Both the position numbers and the translations under genes were made by a program. The notes beneath the pieces were generated by a model, which was given only the letters and a program-made list of their open reading frames with translations, ran no database searches and was not told where the DNA came from. Source: Halotia branconii CENA392 (GTDB lineage: Bacteria > Cyanobacteriota > Cyanobacteriia > Cyanobacteriales > Nostocaceae). From it: a DNA stretch of 64,000 nucleotides. The stretch spans positions 434,001-498,000 of the forward strand of contig NZ_CP124543.1 in NCBI RefSeq assembly GCF_029953635.1. The letters run 5' to 3'. Positions within the stretch are counted from its first letter, which is position 1, and each line of letters opens with the position of its first letter. This document shows positions 17,487-25,765 of the stretch, piece after piece.

Positions 17487-18026
17487 TTAATTCATATTTA
17501 TGTCTGGGTTTTCTGGAAATTCCCAACGAAGTAGCCTAGGTAGCTGTGATAAATCTAAGGCGTAGTTCCCAGCCCACAGGACAATTTCTAAAACTAATAA
17601 ATAGCGAATCCACAGTAATTCGTTCGTGGAACCTAAAATTGTTAACCCTTCATACAATTGCCAGAAGCGGTAAGGCAAATATAAGTAGGGAACCATCACC
17701 CATACTACATTTTGGACTTGTCTGAGGGTGACAATCTCCGAGATAATTTGCAACCCTAACATGACAAAGTACCAACCTAAGACGGTTAAGACGGAAGTGT
17801 AACCCCAAAACACACCCCACAGCAGCATTACTACTAAGGGTAATAACACTCCTAGTACTTGTACAGTGCCAAACCAGATTTTAAACCACTCTGGTAGCGG
17901 TTTTGGTAGGCTGAAGGGCTTGGCATTTCTCCACGCCCAACCAACAACAACTAAAAAAGCTGTGGCAACTAGGAAAAATATGAGGTTTTCTAAAAATAAG
18001 TAGAGGTTGGTGTCAAATAAATTCAT
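17487..18026 (-). CDS. polytopic membrane protein, hypothetical
   Basis: 179 residues with four or five hydrophobic segments (ENLIFFLVATAFLVVVGWAW, VLGVLLPLVVMLLWGVFWGY, VLTVLGWYFVMLGLQIISEI, LLVLEIVLWAGNYALDL) and conserved-looking aromatic motifs such as PYLYLPYRFWQLYEGL. No family name is recalled. It sits between the ABC exporter and exoD-like gene on the same strand with gaps of about 65 bp, so it could share a transcript with them. Confidence 0.75.
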   Translation of the reverse strand: MNLFDTNLYLFLENLIFFLVATAFLVVVGWAWRNAKPFSLPKPLPEWFKIWFGTVQVLGVLLPLVVMLLWGVFWGYTSVLTVLGWYFVMLGLQIISEIVTLRQVQNVVWVMVPYLYLPYRFWQLYEGLTILGSTNELLWIRYLLVLEIVLWAGNYALDLSQLPRLLRWEFPENPDINMN

Positions 18027-18090
18027 GATGACATTATTAACCTCTAGTTAGTGTTTTCATGTCACTGATCCCCAGTGGTATTTTTGCAGA

Positions 18091-18714
18091 TTAACGACCT
18101 AGCCAAGTTTTAATTAGATCAAGAATACTAGAACCACCCCAAACTAAGGCAAACAAAATTGAAGTAGTTAAGATTGCTCCCATTAAACACAGAACTAAAC
18201 CACCTAAGCTAATAGCCCCATCATCTTCTAGTAAACCAAAGCCAGTTACAAAAATGCCCATTGCTGGTAAGGTATTAGTTCCTGGAATGGGAATCATCAT
18301 CGAAATTGCCATCAGAGCGATCGCACTACCAATGGTGACTCTTCCTGGTAGAGTAGTACAGATATAGCTTAAACGAGGACGAGCGATCGCTTCAATTCTT
18401 CGCAGCCAAGGCAGCCCTCCTTTCAAAAACCCTTGGACTGTTGCCAGTTTAATCGGATGATTCATCATTTTCTGCGGTAGCCAAGGAGTTTTAGCACCGA
18501 TAATTAACTGTACCGCCAAAAGAAAAATCAAAACTCCAAAAGGAACCGAGTACCCAGGCGCAGGAATCGGCAAAGCTGAAGGTAGAGATAAAATCACCAG
18601 CAAAAACCCAAATATTCTTTCTTTTGCTAGTAGTAAAATCTCCGCCAAAGTTACATTTGATGGTCTTTCTTCTTCAAAAAAATAGCGCTGTAATTCGTTA
18701 GATAGTCTAGCCAT
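18091..18714 (-). CDS. ExoD family exopolysaccharide synthesis protein
   Basis: 207 residues. The typical ExoD start is present (LSNELQRYFFEEE...VTLAEILLLAKERIFGFLLVILSLPSALPIPAPGYSVPFG), then WLPQKMMNHPIKLAT and C-terminal membrane helices with MISMMIPIPGTNTLPAMG-like sequence. ExoD proteins are integral membrane proteins linked to exopolysaccharide production and alkali tolerance in rhizobia (family knowledge); the biochemical activity is unknown. It lies in a minus-strand run with membrane proteins. Confidence 0.9.
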   Translation of the reverse strand: MARLSNELQRYFFEEERPSNVTLAEILLLAKERIFGFLLVILSLPSALPIPAPGYSVPFGVLIFLLAVQLIIGAKTPWLPQKMMNHPIKLATVQGFLKGGLPWLRRIEAIARPRLSYICTTLPGRVTIGSAIALMAISMMIPIPGTNTLPAMGIFVTGFGLLEDDGAISLGGLVLCLMGAILTTSILFALVWGGSSILDLIKTWLGR

Positions 18715-18910
18715 AAATTGCCAAAGTTTAGTTAATCTTAGTTAAAAGATATACTTAGTTGTCTGTATCAACAGCATAACTGAAAGCATATCGATAATGA
18801 AAAATCATGACTTGCTATCCGCTGTTACAAAATAAAATAGTAGTTAGTATATTCATGATAAATTGAGTTTTTATTGTTGTATTTTAGTTGAAAACGTCGA
18901 AATGAATCTT

Positions 18911-19516
18911 TCAATGTCTATTAGCTCTAGACTCTTGAATCAAATGAGCAATCGATGGTAGTAAAGAAACAACTATAATTAATCCGATAATCGGTAATAA
19001 ATACTTATCTAACTGTTCAGCTGGCAAAGATTTTCCTAAGAAAAACCCTAATATGGTAATTCCAAACGTCCAAAATAAGCCGCCGATTAAGTTGTAAAAC
19101 ATAAATGTCCGATAATGCATTGCACCAAGTCCAGCTACAATTGGGGCAAAAGTCCTGACAATCGGTACAAATCTGGCTAAAACAATTGTTTTTTTGCCAT
19201 GCTGTTGATAAAATTTTTGGGTTTTCACCAGATGTTTTTTATGAAATAACCATGAGTCTTCCTTTTGAAATAATCTTCTACCAAATTTGTGTCCTGTAGT
19301 ATAGCCAACGTTATCACCTAGGACTGCACAAATAAAAGCACCAATAATTAAAACCCAAATATTCAATAGATTTTGAGATGCCACAAATCCCGCTGTAAAC
19401 AGTAAACTATCTCCTGGTAGAAAAAACCCAATCAGCAAGCCAGATTCAGCAAAGATAATTCCCCAAACCCCAAAATAGCCTAATGATTTAATCAACTGTG
19501 GTAAGTCAAAATGCAT
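18911..19516 (-). CDS. DedA family (SNARE-associated) membrane protein
   Basis: 201 residues with the DedA hallmarks: GIIFAESGLLIGFFLPGDSLLFTAG (acidic residue and G-x-F-L/V-P-G), GDNVGYTTGHKFGRRLF, and the second re-entrant segment LARFVPIVRTFAPIVAGLG with paired arginines. DedA proteins are lipid-carrier or phospholipid flippases, for example of undecaprenyl phosphate (family knowledge). uppS lies elsewhere in the window, not in an operon with this gene. Confidence 0.92.
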   Translation of the reverse strand: MHFDLPQLIKSLGYFGVWGIIFAESGLLIGFFLPGDSLLFTAGFVASQNLLNIWVLIIGAFICAVLGDNVGYTTGHKFGRRLFQKEDSWLFHKKHLVKTQKFYQQHGKKTIVLARFVPIVRTFAPIVAGLGAMHYRTFMFYNLIGGLFWTFGITILGFFLGKSLPAEQLDKYLLPIIGLIIVVSLLPSIAHLIQESRANRH

Positions 19517-19618
19517 AAAATCTCACATTATAAAGAATATGCATCCAACATCTTAACGTTCAGCAATTTTTTCAAATGATTAATATTATTAAGTTTACGT
19601 GAATTTATTTACGCTACG

Positions 19619-19724
19619 CGAGTCAGTGGTCAGTTGTCAGTGGTCAGTTGTCATTTATCTCCCCTGCTCCCTGCTCCCTGCCCCCCTGCTCCCTGCTCCC
19701 TGCTCCCCTGCCCCCTGCTCCCTA
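19619..19724. repeat. short tandem repeats (GTCAGTG and CCCTGCTCC units)
   Basis: Two heptad-like blocks: GTCAGTGGTCAGTTGTCAGT at about 19622-19650 and a CCCTGCTCCCTGCTCCCTGC run at about 19661-19722. They fill the space upstream of the ABC-2 gene; no coding potential. Confidence 0.85.
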
Positions 19725-19727
19725 TTT

Positions 19728-19756
19728 GTATCAATTTTAAAGTTAAACGGTATAAC
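19728..19756. repeat. solo IS630-end-like sequence, copy 1
   Basis: GTATCAATTTTAAAGTTAAA followed by CGGTATAAC. A 29-base relative is at 25484-25512, and both align without gaps to the right terminal repeat of the IS630 copy at about 40289-40317. It sits 19 bp upstream of the ABC-2 gene start, so it may overlap that gene's promoter or leader. Confidence 0.5.
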
Positions 19757-19774
19757 CTCCATTACAGGTAAAAG

Positions 19775-20557
19775 ATGCAAAGATATTGGAAAGTACTAGG
19801 AATATTTTGGAGTACCGCTATAGCAGCAGAGATGGAGTATCGTCTCAACTTCCTCATAGCTGCTTTTACCAGCTTGGGTAATTTGGTAGGTAGTTTATTT
19901 GGACTATTCTTGTTTTATCGTACTGGCTATTCTTTTACTGGCTGGTCATGGGAAGCTGCTTTGATTGTTTTGGGAATTTTTACCTTGCTGCAAGGCTTTT
20001 CTGCAACCTTTCTGGCTCCCAATCTCAATCGAATTGTCCGCCATGTCCAAGAAGGCACTTTGGATTTTGTGCTACTCAAACCTATCCGTAGTCAGTTTTG
20101 GCTTTCTACTCATACCCTTTCACCTTGGGGAGTACCTGATTTGATTTTTGGTAGTTTTATAATTGGGTATGCAGGTCAACGCCTAGGTTTGGAAATCAGT
20201 AACTACCTACTTAGTGCAGTACCTTTGTTATTTGGTTTGGTAATTCTTTATAGTTTGTGGTTCATGCTAGGAGCAACTAGCATCTGGTTTGTAAAAATAT
20301 ACAACGTTACCGAGGTACTACGGGGTTTGTTGGAAGCTGGCAGATATCCAATGGTAGCGTATCCTGTAGCTTATCGTTTTTTCTTTACCTTTGTAGTACC
20401 AGTAGCTTTTTTAACTACCATACCAGCAGAAGCGATGTTAGGTCGTAGTCGAATAACTTGGTCAATAGGTGCAGCAGTTTTGGCCTTGGTGCTACTTTTA
20501 ATTTCTACTTGGTTTTGGCGGTTTGCTTTACGGTTTTACACTAGTGCTTCAAGTTAA
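19775..20557 (+). CDS. ABC-2 type transporter permease
   Basis: 260 residues with six hydrophobic segments and the pattern of COG3694-type ABC-2 permeases: IAAEMEYRLNFLIAAFTSLG at the N-terminus, RIVRHVQEGTLDFVLLKPI in the middle and YPVAYRFFFTFVVPVAFLTTIPAEAMLG near the C-terminus. It would form the membrane part of an exporter with an ATPase and usually a second permease; neither is adjacent, so partners must lie elsewhere. A strong hairpin follows the stop. Confidence 0.9.
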   Translation: MQRYWKVLGIFWSTAIAAEMEYRLNFLIAAFTSLGNLVGSLFGLFLFYRTGYSFTGWSWEAALIVLGIFTLLQGFSATFLAPNLNRIVRHVQEGTLDFVLLKPIRSQFWLSTHTLSPWGVPDLIFGSFIIGYAGQRLGLEISNYLLSAVPLLFGLVILYSLWFMLGATSIWFVKIYNVTEVLRGLLEAGRYPMVAYPVAYRFFFTFVVPVAFLTTIPAEAMLGRSRITWSIGAAVLALVLLLISTWFWRFALRFYTSASS

Positions 20558-20571
20558 ATTATGGTGTCAAC

Positions 20572-20614
20572 CTGATTTTTTTGTACTACACAGTTTGTAG
20601 TACAAAAAAATCAG
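20572..20614. terminator. long hairpin after the ABC-2 permease gene
   Basis: Perfect 19-bp arms CTGATTTTTTTGTACTACA (20572-20590) and its complement at 20596-20614, with a five-base loop. T7 on one arm and A7 on the other would allow termination from both sides of this convergent junction (ABC-2 gene plus, rhodanese fragment minus). It could also be a tiny palindromic insertion. Confidence 0.6.
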
Positions 20615-20642
20615 CAATTATTTCATAAACCTGAGGTTGAGT

Positions 20643-20897
20643 TTATGCTGCAATGCCTTCTGTAGAACCACCGGCTGCTTTCCAAGCAGCAAAACCGCCT
20701 TGAATTTCAGCGACATCAGTAAACCCAGCTTTCCGCAATAGTTGTGCAGCGTGGGTTGATTGTTCGTCGTTATCGCCATAAATATAGATATGGCGTTTCG
20801 TATGTAAGGCAGATTTGGCTTGCTGTGCCAAGTTTTCTAAAGAAATAGGTATGGCTTTGGTTATATGTCCGTGGTTGTAAGTATGGCGATCGCGCAC
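20643..20897 (-). pseudogene. rhodanese-like domain, N-terminally truncated
   Basis: Reads DVRDRHTYNHGHITKAIPIS, IYIYGDNDEQSTHAAQLL and GFTDVAEIQGGFAAWKAAGG, the second half of a rhodanese fold. Frame homology begins at FYIDVRDR, but a TAA lies just upstream, so about 25-30 N-terminal residues expected for the domain are missing; the only start is GTG 20897 inside the DVRD motif. The active-site loop has no cysteine (YGDNDEQST), so it would not be a sulfurtransferase even if whole. The break point lies directly behind the stop of the AAA-like gene. Confidence 0.7.
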
Positions 20898-20914
20898 GTC
20901 AATGTAAAATTACT

Positions 20915-22261
20915 TCACAGGCGATCGCAAAAAAATGGACGAAATAACTCGCAGACGAGACTTGCTTTTGTACCATGCAGATGCACTAACCCCATCTTGT
21001 GCAGCTGGAAGCCTTGCACAGCCTCACAATCTACGGGGTTTGATTGTCTGACAATTTCTGTAAACGATGGTAATAAATTGGGATAGCATTGCAGATTCCA
21101 CCATTGCTGTTCTAGATGATCTGCATAGATGCCAAAAGCGATCGCAGAATTTTTTAACAGTTCTTCTAGGGTTATTGTCTGCTGTTGTAGGTAATAAAAT
21201 GCTAACTGCAACCGATAAGGATGTCCTCCCAGCAAAGTAATCAGGCGCTGGGTTTGTGGCGTGTTTATCTCTTGTTCACACCTATCTGCTAGATCCTGTA
21301 CCTGAGCAGAGGTAAACTCAGGCAACTCAATCACTAGCCCAGTATTCAAGAGAGAGGGATCGATTAAGGGAGGCATCAGAATTTCAGTAGAATGAACCGT
21401 CACCAGTCGCAATTTGTGCCAAGGATTAGTGTCTGCATCACCTTTTTTGGCTTGCTCTGACCAGGTTCGCAGAAGTTGCAGAAATTCCAGTGCGGTATCG
21501 GGGTAGGCAAAAAGCTGGTTGAGTTCATCAATCGCAATGACCAGGGAGCGATTCTTTCTTGAAGACGCTGCGCGATCGCGGTTAACTAAGATAACATTCT
21601 CGAAGTAGTCGGTGGCGTTCGATTTACTACCTAAGGAATTATTCCAAAAATCGATGATTGTATTTGGTAAGTCTAATTGCTTGCTAACTCTGGCACAGAA
21701 CCATTGTAAGAAGCGATCTAGGTTCTGTAAAACCTCGCAGTCAGCGAGTTGCAAATTCACACAAACGGTGCGATCGCCAAGAGTTTCAGAATAAGCCAGA
21801 ATGCGGGTCATTAAGGAGGTTTTGCCCATTTGCTTGGGAGCGCGGATGTTGATCAACGCACCGGGTTGCTGGATAGCTTCGTAACAAAGAGATTCGAGGA
21901 TGGGACGATCAATGTAGAAGACTGAATCCAAGGACATTTGCCCTCCTGGTACGGTTGAGGAACAAGATTGCAAATTGTCTTGCTGAGGCTCCAAGTATAA
22001 ATAATCATCCTTTAATAAAGTCAGATTAAAGGCATTGAAGCAGCAATCTAAGGTTCGTCTATCGACTCCTACTGAGCTAGTAAATACCTTGCTAAGGGTA
22101 TTGGGGGTTAAACCTGTTTTCTCACTTAGAGCTTCAAGAGTGTATCGCTTAAAGTTTTGGGCAATTTCTATCTCAGCTTTTGCCTGATTGAGTTTCCTTG
22201 AACCTTGATGTGTCAGAGCCACACCCCGCCGTCGTAAATTATTTTTCGATTGTAATTGCAT
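20915..22261 (-). CDS. AAA-like (AAA_35) STAND-type ATPase with N-terminal HTH
   Basis: 448 residues. Residues 10-95 form a helix-turn-helix-like region (RRGVALTHQGSRKLNQAKAE, YTLEALSEKTGLTPNTLSKVF, DRRTLDCCFNAFNLTL). The ATPase has Walker A INIRAPKQMGKTSLMTRIL (about 137-155), Walker B SLVIAIDELNQLF (about 238-250) and a lid region GGHPYRLQLAFYYL. This architecture is an expanded family in filamentous cyanobacteria, often with C-terminal effector or WD40 domains (family knowledge); here there is none. It is predicted to be a signal-sensing or conflict-related ATPase. Its 3' end abuts the rhodanese fragment. Confidence 0.85.
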   Translation of the reverse strand: MQLQSKNNLRRRGVALTHQGSRKLNQAKAEIEIAQNFKRYTLEALSEKTGLTPNTLSKVFTSSVGVDRRTLDCCFNAFNLTLLKDDYLYLEPQQDNLQSCSSTVPGGQMSLDSVFYIDRPILESLCYEAIQQPGALINIRAPKQMGKTSLMTRILAYSETLGDRTVCVNLQLADCEVLQNLDRFLQWFCARVSKQLDLPNTIIDFWNNSLGSKSNATDYFENVILVNRDRAASSRKNRSLVIAIDELNQLFAYPDTALEFLQLLRTWSEQAKKGDADTNPWHKLRLVTVHSTEILMPPLIDPSLLNTGLVIELPEFTSAQVQDLADRCEQEINTPQTQRLITLLGGHPYRLQLAFYYLQQQTITLEELLKNSAIAFGIYADHLEQQWWNLQCYPNLLPSFTEIVRQSNPVDCEAVQGFQLHKMGLVHLHGTKASLVCELFRPFFCDRL

Positions 22262-22736
22262 TTTTACTTATCAATCAAGTATAAAAATGTGCTTAGTAAT
22301 CGACTTATCGATACAGGTGAATACTGTTATTACTTATGCACTTTACGAATTTATGCAGTATAGTTACAAATCTTATGGATACAACTCCAAAAAGTTTATT
22401 TTCAATGCGCCTCAAAGTAGGAGTTTGTTCATAAATCAGGAAAAGGTAAACATAAGTGTAGTTCTTAACTTGGGATTTTTTCCAAAGTTAAAAACGACGT
22501 TAACTAATGGTTGCAAGATAATTAAATTTCTGGGAACTGAAACCAGTATGGAGAATGGCTTTGTGGATTTACTGGTGATAAATCCTTAACTTTTTTCTTA
22601 AATTTGCAAACTTTGGTAGTGTTAGAAATTGGAAATCTGTACTGTTTAACTTAACTTGCCAAAACTCAATGTGATCTTCTTGACTTCAATGATTTAGTTA
22701 ATTCATAAATACTAATATTACCCTTATGGAGACTGC
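22262..22736. other. gene-poor region
   Basis: 475 AT-rich bases. One 100-codon plus-strand frame exists (22287-22589), but it lacks a ribosome binding site and shows no domain, signal or membrane pattern. A promoter for the following cluster is expected near its right end; ACCCTTATGGAG just before 22737 gives a good ribosome binding site. Confidence 0.5.
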
Positions 22737-22973
22737 ATGACTTTTCTAATTCCTAATGAAAATAGCCGACCAAATCCCAGTCCTCACAAAACTAATCCAA
22801 TTGAAAACCGAATTATGGCAATAACTACCAAAGAAGATTTGCAGCAAGAATTAGACTCAGTTCGTGCTAATTATCAAAAATGGCAAGGCGATCAAACTGC
22901 AATAAATACACAAACTAGACTGGCACAAATTATTCATTTTCGTGCTAGTCAGATAGGAGTTCAATTAATGTAA
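22737..22973 (+). CDS. small hypothetical protein (78 aa)
   Basis: Starts at ATG 22737, preceded by TATGGAGACTGC (GGAG spaced six bases). The N-terminal 25 residues are polar and proline-rich; an alternative start is the ATG at residue 27 (MAITTKEDLQQELDSVRANY), which begins a compact helical domain. No family is recognised. It may be the first gene of the plus-strand group that runs to 25398, though 300 bp with repeats separate it from the lipoprotein gene. Confidence 0.55.
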   Translation: MTFLIPNENSRPNPSPHKTNPIENRIMAITTKEDLQQELDSVRANYQKWQGDQTAINTQTRLAQIIHFRASQIGVQLM

Positions 22974-22988
22974 CAGTAGCCAAACCAT

Positions 22989-23043
22989 GTTTGTAGTAAG
23001 GACTTTAGTCCTAAAAAAAAGAGCTAAAGCTCTTACTACGAGC
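22989..23043. repeat. interspersed GTAGTAAGGACTTTAGTCC repeat, copy 3
   Basis: TTGTAGTAAGGACTTTAGTC followed by an A8 run and GAGCTAAAGCTCTTACTACG, so the outer words GTAGTAAG and CTTACTAC pair. It follows the stop of the 78-residue protein gene and may end its transcript. Confidence 0.75.
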
Positions 23044-23090
23044 TAATTTTAGCAAAACTTACATTAGTTAACATAGTTTGATTTCTTCTC

Positions 23091-23164
23091 ACCGACTTAC
23101 TTATATTCCGTCTACTATGGTTAATTTATACATCGAATTTTTCTTACCGACTTACTTATACCAC
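23091..23164. repeat. direct repeat ACCGACTTACTTATA (two copies)
   Basis: The 15-base word occurs at about 23090-23104 and 23147-23161, each preceded by TTCTTCTC/TTTTCTT, with 57 bp spacing. It lies 150-220 bp upstream of the lipoprotein gene, so it could be a paired regulator site. Confidence 0.5.
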
Positions 23165-23308
23165 TAGATGCTATTAATAAGTATTAATCTTGTAATCGAT
23201 TGAAAACATAAGTGAAATTAGAATTATTTGAACCAAGTTTTAAATAAATACAATGTAGCAATAGTAGCTGATGATTCATTGTTGACAAAAGTATCTAATC
23301 AAAAATTT

Positions 23309-24337
23309 ATGCAACATAAAGTTAAAGTTTTACTTGCTTTAATTCCCTTCTCCTTTATCCTTGGCAGTTGCCAAAAAGAAGACTTATCAGCAGCTAAGTC
23401 ATTTGGTGATTTATCTCAATCTCTAGTAGTTGCTAATAAAACAATATCGGCTGATATTTATGCTTCCTGCGCTCGGTCTGCAACTTTAGAAGCTCTGGGA
23501 ACAACCGAGAATAGAATAAATAGTCAAAACCAATTGAATGTCTGCAACGATATTTATCTTCCAAACTCAAAAAATACTGAACGAGCTGGCAGCGTCTTAG
23601 TCAATTATGTTGCTGCAATTGGAAACTTAGCTACCGGAAATGATAACGATTTTACACCTCAGTTCCAGACAATTTCAGAAAGTTTGGGAAATCTTCCAAT
23701 TAATGAAAATGCTCGCACAGCAGGGATTAAAATTGCTGATTTTATTACTAATCTTCTAATTAAAGATTTTCGGCGAGATAACTTAAAAGTTGCTATCGTT
23801 TGCACAGATCAAGATATTCAAGAATATTCTGCTCAACTGTCAGATTTTATTGAGTCATCCTATGTGAAAAATTTGCTTGATCGAGAAATTATGCAAATTC
23901 ATGAAAATTATGGTTATTACATAGGTGAGGTCAATAAAAGAACAAAATTGTCAAATTCAGAAGACAATCTACAAGATTTTAGCGCACTTCAGGAACGACA
24001 AACTTTATTAGAGGCAGAAGAACGAGCAGAAATTACCAAAGTTATTGAACGCAAAAAACAGGGTGCAGACTACGTAACTGCGATTCGTGACACCGCAGAA
24101 TTTCACGGCAAATTGAAGCGTATTTTCAACAAAAATCGTGAAAAACTCTCATCAGCTCAAATTCAAAAATGTAATAAATATCACTCTAATAATGCAAATC
24201 TAAGCGTTCAAAATACCCAACAAAAAGATGAGTTATGGAATCAAAAAATTACTACCTCGGAATTAAAGGAAGCTAAGAAAGTAACCAAGGAATATATTGA
24301 CAAAATTACTCCTCTACTTGAGAGAAATCAAGATTAA
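23309..24337 (+). CDS. lipoprotein of unknown function (342 aa)
   Basis: The ATG at 23309 gives MQHKVKVLLALIPFSFILGSC, a textbook lipoprotein signal (basic start, hydrophobic core, lipobox LGSC). A TTG 27 codons upstream is in frame but would bury the signal, so it was rejected. The mature protein is mostly helical: early cysteines (IYASCARSAT, LNVCNDIYL), then a long charged coiled-coil-like stretch (LQERQTLLEAEERAEITKVIERKK). No family was recognised. It leads a close plus-strand group with the helical and lectin-like genes downstream (gaps 39 and 59 bp). Confidence 0.75.
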   Translation: MQHKVKVLLALIPFSFILGSCQKEDLSAAKSFGDLSQSLVVANKTISADIYASCARSATLEALGTTENRINSQNQLNVCNDIYLPNSKNTERAGSVLVNYVAAIGNLATGNDNDFTPQFQTISESLGNLPINENARTAGIKIADFITNLLIKDFRRDNLKVAIVCTDQDIQEYSAQLSDFIESSYVKNLLDREIMQIHENYGYYIGEVNKRTKLSNSEDNLQDFSALQERQTLLEAEERAEITKVIERKKQGADYVTAIRDTAEFHGKLKRIFNKNREKLSSAQIQKCNKYHSNNANLSVQNTQQKDELWNQKITTSELKEAKKVTKEYIDKITPLLERNQD

Positions 24338-24376
24338 TTATCAAGATAATGTTTGCAAATAAAGGAAAAATGACTT

Positions 24377-24751
24377 ATGCCTACTGACCTAAATTTAGAT
24401 CATTTAAAAGAGGTTTATGAAAAACTAAATAACACAATTAAATTTCTCAGTGAAGAAGCTGGCAAAGCTCGTGACGATGGGAGAATTACTGCTGAAGAAT
24501 GGCAAAAAGAACAAAGTGAATGGGGCAAGTTGGAAACCAAAGCACTTGAGTTACAGGGTTTAATCGATAAATCAGAGATAAGTACCATACTCAATAAAGA
24601 TATTAACAGTTCTTATTCGCAAATTTTATATGCTACAGATAATCTAAAGAAATCTGCCGAGGAAATTGATAATGTTGGCAATGTTATATCAGAAATAGCT
24701 AAAGTTTTTGATGTTGTTAACAGCACCATTAATGCTATTAAATCAATCTAA
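24377..24751 (+). CDS. small helical protein, hypothetical (124 aa)
   Basis: Preceded by AAAGGAAAAATGACTT, a good ribosome binding site. Almost entirely helical: LDHLKEVYEKLNNTIKFLSEEAGKA, EEWQKEQSEWGKLETKALELQ, then a hydrophobic, Ser/Asn-rich C-terminal region (NVISEIAKVFDVVNSTINAI). No signal peptide. The helical hairpin with a slightly hydrophobic tail could be a partner or chaperone of its neighbours; that is a guess from context. Confidence 0.65.
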   Translation: MPTDLNLDHLKEVYEKLNNTIKFLSEEAGKARDDGRITAEEWQKEQSEWGKLETKALELQGLIDKSEISTILNKDINSSYSQILYATDNLKKSAEEIDNVGNVISEIAKVFDVVNSTINAIKSI

Positions 24752-24810
24752 TTTACTGGCTTTTAGACTAAAAGTATTTTCATTTTAATTAACACACGGA
24801 AGTACAAGTT

Positions 24811-25398
24811 ATGAAGACAGTAGTACCAGTTATGAAGATTGCGTTGGGGATTGTAGCGCTTTTAGTATTTGGTTGGCTTGGATGGTTGGTATTACAGCCG
24901 AACGGTAATGGAGATAAAAATCTATCTGGAAAGTTTGGAGGAATTGAAGTAACAGCTAGTAGTAAGAACTCTATTAATAAGAACTATACTGTTGATCCTA
25001 GTTTGCCTGGAAATAGTCCTGTTCCTGGGCTTTCTATCAAAGAAGGTAAGTTAGTTGAAGTTATTCCTGCCAGAGATTTTAAGTGGAGTTGTAAGGGAAA
25101 CATAGCCGACCCCTATAACTTTGTCGGGCCTGGTGGCGACAGTAATTATACGGCTGATGATGAAAGAACTCGGTTACCTAGCGCCCCCTTTTGCGGGCTG
25201 ATTGGTCGTGTTGGTAATAATGGTAAATGGCATTATCTTGGAGATAACAATACTTTTATTTCTGATAGCTCAGGAAGTCTTTATTTAACAGCTAACGATG
25301 TGACACCAGGAAACTGCCCTCTACCAGACAAGAATGAATGTTACTCAGATAACAAAGGCTCCGCTAGTGCAACCGTGACAGTCAATGTACAAAAATAG
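24811..25398 (+). CDS. membrane-anchored lectin-like (PA-IL/LecA-type) protein
   Basis: 195 residues. Residues 8-29 are one hydrophobic anchor (MKIALGIVALLVFGWLGWLV). The outer part resembles the beta-sandwich of PA-IL/LecA-like galactose-binding domains: LSIKEGKLVEVIPARDFKW, SNYTADDERTRLPSAPFCGLIGRVGNNGKWHYLG and a final SSGSLYLTANDV...GSASATVTVNV. Sugar binding is inferred only from this pattern. It is the last gene of the lipoprotein-helical-lectin group, which suggests a cell-surface or secreted assembly. Confidence 0.6.
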   Translation: MKTVVPVMKIALGIVALLVFGWLGWLVLQPNGNGDKNLSGKFGGIEVTASSKNSINKNYTVDPSLPGNSPVPGLSIKEGKLVEVIPARDFKWSCKGNIADPYNFVGPGGDSNYTADDERTRLPSAPFCGLIGRVGNNGKWHYLGDNNTFISDSSGSLYLTANDVTPGNCPLPDKNECYSDNKGSASATVTVNVQK

Positions 25399-25765
25399 CA
25401 AAAGAATAACGATACGCTCATAGATGAAGGTTGATGAGTATGTGATGTCTACGGCGATACTCCACCTACGCTAATTTTGTAATGTATCAACTTTAAAGTG
25501 AAACGGTATTACTTGGAGGACTCTTATCAAACAGCACATTAATAACATTGTCAATCAACTTGCTTGACAAATACTTGCGAATTTTGGTATTGCTGAATCA
25601 AGGGATGAATTTTGTTTCGCGCATAGACGCGGTAGCGGCTTCCCGCAGGGTAGGCGCAAAGGCGCGAAGAATCAATCTTTTGCTTTGGTCAAAAATTTTA
25701 ATTCATCCCGCATTTATGCAACGCCCGAATTTTTAATATATGCCAGAAGCTATAAACTATTATTT
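25399..25765. other. gene-free region with dispersed repeats
   Basis: Holds a GACGCGGTAGCGGCTTCCCG-type dispersed repeat (about 25625-25670) and a solo IS630-end-like sequence (25484-25512). A 62-codon frame crosses the repeat and is rejected as a gene. The mutL promoter should lie near its right end. Confidence 0.6.
25484..25512. repeat. solo IS630-end-like sequence, copy 2
   Basis: GTATCAACTTTAAAGTGAAA then CGGTATTAC. It differs from the 19728-19756 copy at four positions and matches the right end of the 40 kb IS630 over GGTATTAC, GTGAAA and GTATCA words at the same spacing. No transposase is nearby. Confidence 0.5.

Noticed and set aside
22287..22589. 100-codon plus-strand frame
   Set aside because: No ribosome binding site, AT-driven composition and no domain or signal pattern; left as unannotated intergenic sequence.
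23228..23308. TTG start 27 codons upstream of the lipoprotein ATG
   Set aside because: It would place polar residues before the lipoprotein signal peptide, so the ATG at 23309 is preferred.
25548..25736. 62-codon frame upstream of mutL
   Set aside because: Crosses a dispersed GCGGTAGCGGCTTCCCGCAG-type repeat that is common in these genomes; not a gene.
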